A stretch of DNA of 64,000 nucleotides. Origin: Sweltsa coloradensis (Eukaryota > Arthropoda > Insecta > Plecoptera > Chloroperlidae). The stretch covers positions 248,001 to 312,000 of the forward strand of contig JAMZAV010000099.1 in the NCBI GenBank assembly GCA_024449915.1. Reading direction: 5' to 3'. Of this stretch, positions 41,171 through 51,500 are shown piece after piece (position 1 is the stretch's first letter; each line of letters starts with the position of its first letter). The translations under genes and the position numbers were made by a program. Below the pieces are notes generated by a model. It made no database searches. It had not been told where the DNA came from and saw only the letters and a list, made by a program, of their open reading frames with translations.

Positions 41171-44100
41171 CATTATTTTATTGGATGTATTTCATACAAA
41201 ATCGGTTAAAACCGGAGCTAGCATGTTGTACGGACTTACGTCAAGTACTTGCATGTGTACCTATATTTCATATGTTATTACTTTATCTTAACTCTAAGTA
41301 AAATAAGCCATTTATAATATTGTTTGTAGATGATGTTTTCTTTCTGCTGTGTACGGTCGTGGCCGATTTCTCGTCGCCATCCTAGCATTTGCTCTTAGGA
41401 CTATGGGGAACCACGAAAACCATGTCAGGATGGAAGCTGTCTCGGAATATCGAAGTATTCTTAGTTAAGAAATTTACGAACTATTCTACACGTGTTGAGT
41501 ATTACTGCCTTTTGAGTCTCGATGTATATATTGGGTTGAAGATCTAGTTGTTTAATGATTTTTTTTTCTTGTGCAAAGTTGGCCTCATTAGCCATTCTTC
41601 TGTCTTGCTATCCAATATAAGACTGCCTCCTTTTCTATCCTGCTCAGTTCATCGGGCAGGGAGTCAATGCTTTCATGTAGCTTCTTCAGTATGATTTTTT
41701 AAACAATTACGCTCATCCAACAACGCGCCTGAAAAAGCGTTTGCGAAGCTTCCTAGTTGTAGTAAGGTGTGTGTGTCAATGAGATTGTACTTGATTGCTA
41801 GTTTTTGATGAATAGTGTTAGCTACTTGGTTATGTCTTAAGGGTCATTCCATGTCAAATCAACCAAGCCGAGCCTGAAATAAAACTTGACTATCTCCGAT
41901 TTTGATGAAACTTGGCAAATCTACTCTTACTAACATTTAGATTGATCGTGGAAAATTTTGTATTCCTGACGCGCTTAGTTTTCGAGTAATGCCCCGGTCA
42001 AAAACTCAAATTTGGCGACGCCGAGCGGCGTACCGTAATTGGTAAGTTTTAAACCGTTGGACGTAAAAGACTATTTTTTTTTAAAATTAAAGAGCATTTT
42101 ATTGGCAATTTTATTTGTATGTATTTGAATGCATTCCTAATTGTGAAACCATGTAAAAAATCGAAATTTGTTTTTAAACCTACCCTACGAGAAAAAAGTA
42201 TCTCTGAAAGAAAAAAAAAAAACGTGTTTTTGTTCAGATGTTTTTTACATGCACAACAAAATTTGGGATGGGATGGCATTGGGATCATGATTGAGCGAGC
42301 GAAGCGAGCGTCTCCACTTGACTCTTATGGCTCGAATGTCTGTTTTTTTTTTTTTTTTCTGTTACTGCTTCGATACAGGTCGCACCGTTTCTCTGATCGA
42401 CCTGAAATTTTTCACACATGTACATACCACCTAGGCGGGTTGCTGTATAGTTTTTGAACAAAATCCGATCGTTGGTTATAAAAAATAAAAATAAAAAATA
42501 AAAATGTTCCGATCGTTATGAAATTTTGCAGGGTCAATAAGTACACCATTCTCTCCTATTTTTCAAATTTTCAGCTAAATCGGTCAAGACGTTAAAGACT
42601 TATTGGTAATCATAATTCGAAAAATGATGCTAAAAAATGAAGGAGGCAGTGAAGATACAAAGATACACTTTAGAAGGCATGACGTGAATTAGTACAATGC
42701 AAAGATGTTGGAATAGTATACAGTGTACAATGTCAATATCCAGTTAGGCCTACACTGTGTGGTGGGCCTTATGGGAATGTCGTACTCGGGTCATGTTGCA
42801 CGTACCGGTGCTCGCTCAACAACGCGTCCAACTGAGCGTTTTCCTGGTATATCACAGGGTCATGCACCAAATGTGTATAATGTGTCAGTTTTTACCTTCC
42901 GTTTTCATTTTTCAAAGAAATTAAGTGCGGCAAATTTGAATTTCACTACAAATGGAAGGTAAAAACTGACACATTTTACACATTTGGTGCATGACCCTGT
43001 GATATATCATGATCCCAATGCCATTTCATCCCAAATTTTTTTGGGCATGTAAAAAACATCTAAACAAAAACACGTTTTTTTATTTTTTTATTTCAGAGAT
43101 ACTTTTTCTCGTAAGGTAGGTTTAAAAACAAATTTCGATTTTTTACATGGTTTCACAATTAGGAATGCATTAAAATACATACAAAATTAAATTTCCAATA
43201 AAAAGCTCTTTAATTTAAAAAAAAAATAGCGTTTTATGTCCAACGGTTCAAAAGTTACGAATTCAGGTACGCCGCTCGGCGTCGCTAAATTTGAGTTTTT
43301 GAGCGGGGCGTTACTCGAAAACAAAGCGCGTCAGAAATACAAAATTTTCCACGATCAATATACATGTTAGTAAGAGTAAATTTGCCAAGTTTCATCAAAA
43401 TCGGAGATGGTCATGGAAATGGCCTGGTTGATTTGACATGGAATTACCCTATAGAGGTAATCTGTTTGACATAGTGACTGGCACCCGGATATGATGTGTT
43501 CGATTGTTTCACCCCTTACACTACATTTTCTACATTGATCGTTTACTGTCGCATCTTGTATAATGTATTTTTTATAGTTGTTCGTCGCAATCACTCTGTC
43601 TTGAATAGCTATTATAAAACCTTCTGTTTCTCCAAATAGTTCCCCGTTGTTTAACACCCTATTTGATGCTTTAATATCTACGTGATCTTTGTGTAGTTCA
43701 TCATAATGTCTCTTGTGTAGGGTCTTTTCTGAGAGACGTAACTCTTTTGAAGCGTCAGTTATGAGTTTCCCTTGTAGATTAACATTTTCGTTTGCTAGAT
43801 TGAGTGGAGTTAATGATTTGTCAGCTAGCACTACAGCACCACAGTGTTGATTGGTTGCTCTTTGTAAAAAAAATATTTTCTTAAAATGTCTAGTTGTTTA
43901 TAATATAAGTTGTTCAGATCAATTAGGCCCCGTCCTCCTTGTTCTCTTGGAAGTGTCAATCTCTCTATTGCTGATTTAGGATGATGTATTCTGTGTTTGG
44001 TAAGTGAAGTACGAGTTAATATTTCCAGCGCTTGGATGTCTGTCTGCGTCCATTTAATGATTCCGAATGAATATGTCAGTACTGGTATAGCATATGTATT

Positions 44101-47100
44101 TATTCTTGTGATCTTGTTTTTGCCGTTTAGTTGCGTCTTGAAGATAGATTTTAGTCGTTTCTTATATGTATCTACAGTAAGAACTCCATTATCTGATCTC
44201 CGATTATCCGATGTACTGGCTCCATAACAAAAAAATATATATTTATTTATTTTTATATATTATTTAAAGTAAATACTACTACGCAAATAAAACATAAAAA
44301 TAAATTCAGACGCCGCGCCGCGCTTTTTTAAATGTACTCGCATACATTTGTAGCCTAGCGGGAGTATTGCCCATGCCTACGAGTGAGTGCAAGAGAAGAT
44401 AGATCGGCGATATATCTCGACTTTCGAGCAGTGTGCGTCAGTGTCACTGGGCATATAGAGCTCAGTGGTCAGTGTGCGTTGCACGCATCGCCGGTAAGCG
44501 TCAGTGTCACTGAGCATATAGAGCTCAGTCAGTGTGCGCCTGCGCATGCGCATACGATCCAACCATCTCACAATCACAGCTGATCAAATCATCAAAGATG
44601 GTCGTTGTGGAACTGGAAGAAGAATTGCGATGCGATCATAGGTTTGTTCGTTTGTCCTGTTCCAACTAGGACAAGATACTCCAGGAGTAAACCGGATATA
44701 CTTACCTTTAACGGAAATAGGCGTAGAAATCGTAGTTACTCCCACTTGGACAAAAGAACGTGATTGTGACTGTTTTGGTTGTTGTGAGTGGTATATTGAA
44801 AATGTCAAATCTTCTGCCTATTATATTGCCTTTACTTGTTGAAGATTCGGATTTGTCTGAAAGCGAGGATGACTCCCGTAGTCATTAGATTTTTATTTTT
44901 TATTTTTATTTTTAATTAGATGGTGTTTTAAATATATTGGATGGTTTGGTGGTTATGGTTAGGCCTAGGAGGCCTAGAAACCCAATAAATAGGCTTGCAC
45001 GCCTTTTTTATTGCAGGTTAGGTCTTGGGACTTACAAGCCTGGGCCTTAGCCTAGCCTAATTTTTGGATTAATACATGTAATTTACTTACCTTCGGCCAA
45101 TACGAAAACGTACTGGTTATCGTTGATAACAGGCTGGTTAAAATTGTTCCTCAACAATACGGCATGGAATACAAAATCATCGGGATAAATAGGCCTAGCA
45201 GTGCTTATACAGCTGCGTCCATGTTTGAAAATGGTGCCTATTCAAATCAAAAGCACTTTACTCCACCTCCAGTAGCTGGTGTAAAACCTTACGCCCATCA
45301 CAGTGGGAGCAACTTACTACTGGACAAAAGAACTAGTCACAGTTACACCCATCACAGTTACTCCTGGACAGAAAAACGGTGTTTTGCCAATATCTTACTC
45401 CTGGAGTAGTGATCACAGGACAAACGAACAAACCTCATGTTTCAACCGATTCAGGAGATTTGTAATCACGACGCATTGAATTGTTTTTCCTGGGCTTATC
45501 TTATTTCTTTCCCAGACTTATCTTGCGACGAGAGCTTCAGCGCGGGCGATGAGAAAGAGAGCTAGGCCTAGGCCTATGTTTGCATTCTAGGCCTAGGCCT
45601 ACTGCGTCGAGTTTAGGCCTAGACATGCGCTTTTATTACGACATGTAAGCCTAATTGTGTACGTGTGTTTGTAAGCTTGATTGACAAGCTATTAAATCAT
45701 TTGGTATACCCTGTATGAAGTTTCTCGTGTGTATTTTATGTTCCTTTATCCATTGCATGTGTCATATATCATTTTACCATATCAGGCTATGCTACGAGAG
45801 CAAATAAACAAAAAACGTGTTGTCCGAGTTTTTCGGTAATCCGAGGTGCCCCCGGTCTCATCCAACTCGGATAATAGAGTTCTTACTGTATCAATTTTGC
45901 TTTCATTACTTAATGTTCAATTCTGGAAGCTTGTGAGAATCCTAAATATTTGTATACATCGTTATCGTCCATTATTCCAATCCTATTTCCATCATCTAGC
46001 TGGAACTCTTCTGCTTGCGTAACCTTACCCTTTTCGCAGTGGCGGCGCTACGGGGGTGCATGGGGGGGCAATTGCCCCCCCAAAATATGGCCTGCCCCCC
46101 CGCTTGCCCCCCCAGTCGTAGTACACTGTTCTAAATTAATGTATATCGATTGCATTTTATAATAAATTGTTCCTACCGTAATTCCAGTAATGCTTATAAT
46201 TATAAAAGAAGCGACTGTTCCAGAACGAGTTTTTTGTTTTGTTTTGTTTTGCACTGTAACATTACTAAAATTAAATCATCAAATCACAAATTAAATACAA
46301 CAAACTGTACATATTTGTGTTTATTTTACCAAGTGTTTATCCTTCATAAAAAAACGGTAATCCCCACAGTTGCCATTTTTCAGTTAAAACATGACGAAAT
46401 AACTGTAGTATGGTGAAATTTTTTTCGCCTTCGGCGAAAGAGCCTCCGGCGGCTGGGGCTTCGCCCCAGACCCCAGCTACCCGCCACTAATTGCCCCCCC
46501 ACTTTATTACCTTGCCCATCCTCTGCCCCCCCAATGATTTTTGTCTGGCGCCGCCACTGCCTTTTCGATATGTAGCGTCTTACATTTTTTTACTCCAAAC
46601 TCCATGCAGATATCTTGACTAAATTCTAAAGTTTAGTTGAGCAAAATTTGATGTATACAACTTTAGGTCATCCATGTAGAATAGGTGAGAAATTGTGTGA
46701 CATACCATATTATTGTCCTTAATTTTAAATCCGTAGGTTGATTCAGTAAGAATATGCGACAGTAGGTTTAATGACAGACAAAACCATAATGCGCTAAATG
46801 AGTCACCTTGGAAAATGACACGTTTAATTTGGATTGGATCTGTAGTTATCTGCTGGTTTTTCATATTTAGTTTTAGTGTTGTTCTCCATGTCTTCATTGC
46901 TGTCTTCAAAAAGTTTACAATTACTGGGTTAATTTTATATATTTGTAAAATCTGAATAAGCCATGTGTGTGGTGTTGAGTCATAAGCTTTTTTGTAGTCA
47001 ATACAGTTTATGTGAATATTCCGTTTCTTATTGTGTGCCCGATTCATTACAGGAGAGTCGATAATGAGTTGTTCTTTACATCCCTGTGAGTTCTTACAGC

Positions 47101-48543
47101 ATCCTTTTTGTTCCTCTGCCATGATATTGTGTTCTTCGCAATGATTATATACTTTATTTGTTATGCATGAAGTCAATATTTTATATATAGTTGGTAGACA
47201 TGTAATGGCCGATATTTACTTGGGTTTTTCGTGCCATCCTTCGGTTTGAGAAAGGTTACTCCTTCAGTAAAGAATTCGGGTATTTCTTTAACTCCATTTA
47301 TAAACTCGAGACATTTTCTAATTTGATTGTGAGTAGTATTGAAATTTCTTATACCAAAAATTTTTGAATATTATCATTACCTGGTGCTTTCCAGCTAGCA
47401 CTGATTGTCGTCTTTAATTCATCAACAGTTATACCTTCGAATCTCATCTCATTAATATCGCTCATCCTAGCTATTTCATCTTGAATCCATTGTGCATCCT
47501 GGTTGTGTGCTACCGGGTTACCCCATATTCCTGTCCAAAACTCTTCTATCTCTATCTTACTTGGTGTTCTATTTCCTATAATTTCTTCTGTACTAGATAG
47601 TTTTTGGTATAACTGTTTTTCCTTTTCTTTGAACATTCTGTTTTGGTTTCTTTTCTAATACTACATTTTTTATATCTTTTTAATCTCTTAGCTAGAGCAC
47701 TTACTTTTTGTTTAAGTGTATCCAAATATTTGTGAATGAATTCGTTAAGTGTTTATGCTTTGTGTGAACCTTGGAAGTTGAATCTTTCAAATATATTTTG
47801 GCTGTATCATACCACATTTTTAGACCGATTACCCATTCGGTATTGTTCCAGTCGACCGATATCTTTCCTAAACTCAACGATTCTCCCAACTAGTCGCTGT
47901 TCCCATTTCGGACTTTTCTTCTCCTGTTTTGTCTTTGAGAATATGCAGATTTTACCTTTAAGCCCAAATATCTGACCACTGCTACAGCGGCACAATAAAT
48001 TGCCGCATGAATATCTGCAAATGATAGTTCGTCTTGTGTGTAATCTGATAAAATATGTGTGTTAATTATGTGTACCGCTGTCTTCATTTCCTTTGAATGC
48101 TTGGGTTTAGGTATGTTTGGTCTTTTGTTTGGTTCTATGTGCGCAATCTCTGACATGGCTGTTGCAAATGCTAAAACTAGGATGTTCTTTAGATTGATCA
48201 TGTCAGGTGTATTTTCTATTGCGTTATGCATATCTACCTCTTGTGTTTGATCGTCTAGTTGTTCTGGGTGTCTTGATCTTCTTGGTTGGTTTGGCATTTC
48301 TAGTGGTTCTGGATGTTCTGGTAGGTCTGGATGTTCTGGTAAGTCTGGACGTTCTGGTTGGTCTGAAAGTTCTGGTGTGTCTGGTAGATTTGAAAGTTCT
48401 AGCAGGTATGGCAATACCGGTAATTTTGGTAGTTCTAGTAGCTCTGGTATGAAGTGTATCTTCTTCTTCGCTGTCCTCTGCTGATGTATTGCCGTTATCA
48501 TCTTGATGTGCTTGTAGTTCGTCCTTCACTTCGCGTCTTATTC

Positions 48544-48586
<43 letters not shown>

Positions 48587-51500
48587 TTATTGTAAACCGT
48601 TCCTTGGTATACAACCTCATTCAGGGAACTGTGCATAAATTTAAATTCCCTCATACATTGATTTGAAATGTTCAATAATCTCATTAATCTGTTTCATAAA
48701 TTAATCATCCAATGCCACCTACCAATTAAAAATTAAAAATAGCCTTACAATTACTAGCTAGGCCTATGTACTATCTTCTAGTGTTATGATTCCTCCGCTT
48801 AGTGTGAGTGTGGCCTATTGGGCTATTACTTCTATCTCTTTAGTCAGTGGACTTTGATGTAGTGTTCACTGGGCTATATCTCAAGGTCAACCATTCAAAG
48901 TTAGTAGAATGTTACTAAGCATATGTTTGGGGTTGTCAGCCAGAGAAAACTTTACATTATCTAACTAATTTGGTAATCATTATGTGAGGTAGGGTACGTT
49001 GACCTATACTTCATTATACTTGGTATCAAGCAATCAATTGTAGGCATTTATTTGATTTTGTACAATAAGTGCATTTTATTCAGTTACATTTTAGAAAGCT
49101 ATCCATGGTTCAGTGGAGACCTAATGGTGGATTTTGATTTTGCACGTAATGATAATTGTTTATTTATTTACAGCTGTGTCACCCAAATGAAACTCCAAAA
49201 CAAATCGTAGTGGAAGGGTGCAATACGTATTTCTTTGAAGACATTGATAATTTGGTAGGTTAAAAATGAAATTTATTATCTCTGTCCATCTGTCTCGCTC
49301 TATTAGGTGAATCCTTCAAACTTTGTTTTATATAATTTGATTACTAATTGGGTGATTTATGATTTGACAGGCACGTGTGTGGCCAGGATACAATAAAAAT
49401 AAATGTTCAGTGGGTGAACTGTGGCTTCAGTTGCTCTGCTTCTATACTGAGAAGTTTGACTTTAAGATCGATGTGATAGCGATCAGGCAGCTAGATACGC
49501 TTCATCGCTTCGAGAAACTTTGGAACAGTAAATCAATAGCCATTGAAGACCCGTTTGATTTGAGCCACAACTTGGGAGCTGGACTCTCTAGGAAAAGTGA
49601 GTAATATTTATTTCCTGTTTGAGTGCATGTTATGAAGCTATATACTAAACTCAAAACTAGAGGTGGACCAATACCAGAATTTGTCGATACTGAAACCGAT
49701 TCCACTTGTTCTATAAACCAATTCCGATACCTAGGCTATTTATCACAATTCCTTACAAAGTGAGATCTAAAAACATGACATTTGGCTCCATTAAGGGAAC
49801 CTGCTTGTAATTAGGAGATTAGAGTACTGTTCATGTTTATAATGATTGATGATTTTTTTTTCATCAATGAACTGAACTGAAATTGACAAGATAATATCGG
49901 TTAAGGTATCGGCAAAATTGTCTAATACCGATTTATCCGATACCACTTGTATAGTCTGATTCTCAATATCAGTGTCTGTCCATCTCTACTTAAAACCTTG
50001 CTTAGACTAATTTCAGCGTCTAGCCACGACATAGACTTGCTCTTTAATAATAATAACTGATGATGCGATATTATAATACTGTTGACCAGGGCACGGGTGA
50101 TTCTGATTCAACTGATTATTGGGAGAATTGACAAGATGTCAGTTCATCAAATACTATTAGGAGAGTTAGGATCGTGATTTAAAGAAAACCAAACTTTGAT
50201 TCATTCAGTTTGTCTACTATTCAACGGATTACATTGTATGACATGTTGAATACCACTTAAGCAGTCATATTCAACGGAAGCGGTATTGCTGAATTTAAGT
50301 TTTATAATTGATATTATAATTTCATCTATCAAAGAGCTTAACCTTTTTTATTATACTGTAGGACAGCTTACCTGTTACAATCAAAGAGAAAGGGAAAAAA
50401 AAACTTGAGTTTTGGGGATGGGCAAATGCTGGGGTTGTGCAAACCATTTTTTTTACATTTTGAACCGAACTCAAACGGTTTACTTGATAGTTTGTCGAAC
50501 CTGGGCTAGGGTCCCAGGCCAAAAATAATGTTACAGTATCAAATACGGTGCATTCTTGTCTTCAAATGTTAAGGGATTCTTCTGATATTTTTTTTATTCA
50601 TATGGGGAAAACGTTTTAGGTCTAAACCTAGTGGTAGGTCCTAGCCTAGGCTAGCCAAACAACAAACAACATCACCTTCCGATGAAAAATCATAGCCTGA
50701 TTGATCAAATAAAGCGGCAATGCCACTTTCATAGCCAAACCTGAAAACAATGCATCAAAACCAACATTAATATGGGTTTCTTGAGACCTTAAACTGCTAA
50801 AACAATACACTTCTTGGTTTGGTCGCCCTAGGCCTAGTCCCTAGGCTTTTGGGATTCATTTGGACCGTCAATATCACCATCACTTTCCGATGAAAACTCA
50901 TTAGTAGATCGATAAAATTATGCGTAATTGTCATTATAATCATTCTCACCTGAAAGAAATCCAGTAGTATCAACAATAAATAACTATTTCTTGGTATTGT
51001 AATTGTCCAGAAAATCCACCATTTTAAGTGGCTGTGGTGTGTGTGTGTGTGTGTGTGTGGTTGTGTTGCAAGTCGATTTATTGAAAATATTCGACTCCCC
51101 GTGCCAACTAAATGGAAGAAAATTGATAGGAAGAATAATGTAAACATAAATTGAATAGGTGGAAGTCTGTTGGCTGCACTGCGCTTTGACTTTCGACAGG
51201 TCGCAGCCACTCCACGTGCGCATAGCGTCGAATTGTGACATTTTCAATTTCATGCAGGAAGTTAGAATTAAAGCACAAACTTTGATACTTGCAAACTTCG
51301 AACCTGTTTTTCAAACTCGAACCTGAACCAAACTTTTCCGAAGTTTGAGTTCCGAGTTCAAAATTCGTAAGTTTGTACAACCCTAGCAAATGCATGTACT
51401 TTCCTAAACGTTTACACTCTTGGCTTTCGGCGTGGTTAGCTTAAAAAATATTTGAATACTATTATGTTTAGTAGTGTCCATCCTAGGAAGATTGCCTAGT

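Larger units (their letters stand above)
43451..48540 (-). mobile_element. Non-LTR retrotransposon (LINE), decayed, carrying two DNA-transposon insertions
   Basis: Minus-strand pieces follow in LINE order: an N-terminal region (48501-47890), a pre-RT segment (47636-47349), the reverse transcriptase (about 47223-46568), a thumb-like part (46036-45889 and 44174-43980) and a C-terminal region with a CCHC-like motif (43831-43451). Stops and frameshifts lie between the pieces. A hAT (46037-46559) and a Tigger-like element (44175-45888) interrupt it. The clade is uncertain; an R2/R4/NeSL-like group is possible. Confidence 0.75.
34725..49173 (+). other. TUT4: TUT4/7 intron 8 (14.4 kb), nested transposons
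   Basis: Contains two hAT elements (35587, 36834), a palindromic MITE (39973), a (TTA)n tract, a foldback with a nested Helentron-like copy (41840), a LINE carrying two DNA transposons (43451-48540) and a further (TTA)n tract. About 38620-39880 and 48590-49173 show nothing I recognise. Confidence 0.75.

Noticed and set aside
41094..41301. Poly-Ile and poly-Leu 'membrane proteins'
   Set aside because: They are translations of a (TTA)n microsatellite.
45164..45409. 81-residue plus-strand frame
   Set aside because: It lies wholly inside the Tigger-like element, in a self-complementary part, with no domain.
48207..48529. Val/Leu-rich and Thr/Arg-rich frames over the LINE N-terminus
   Set aside because: They are other-frame readings of the Leu-Pro-Glu repeat region of the LINE.
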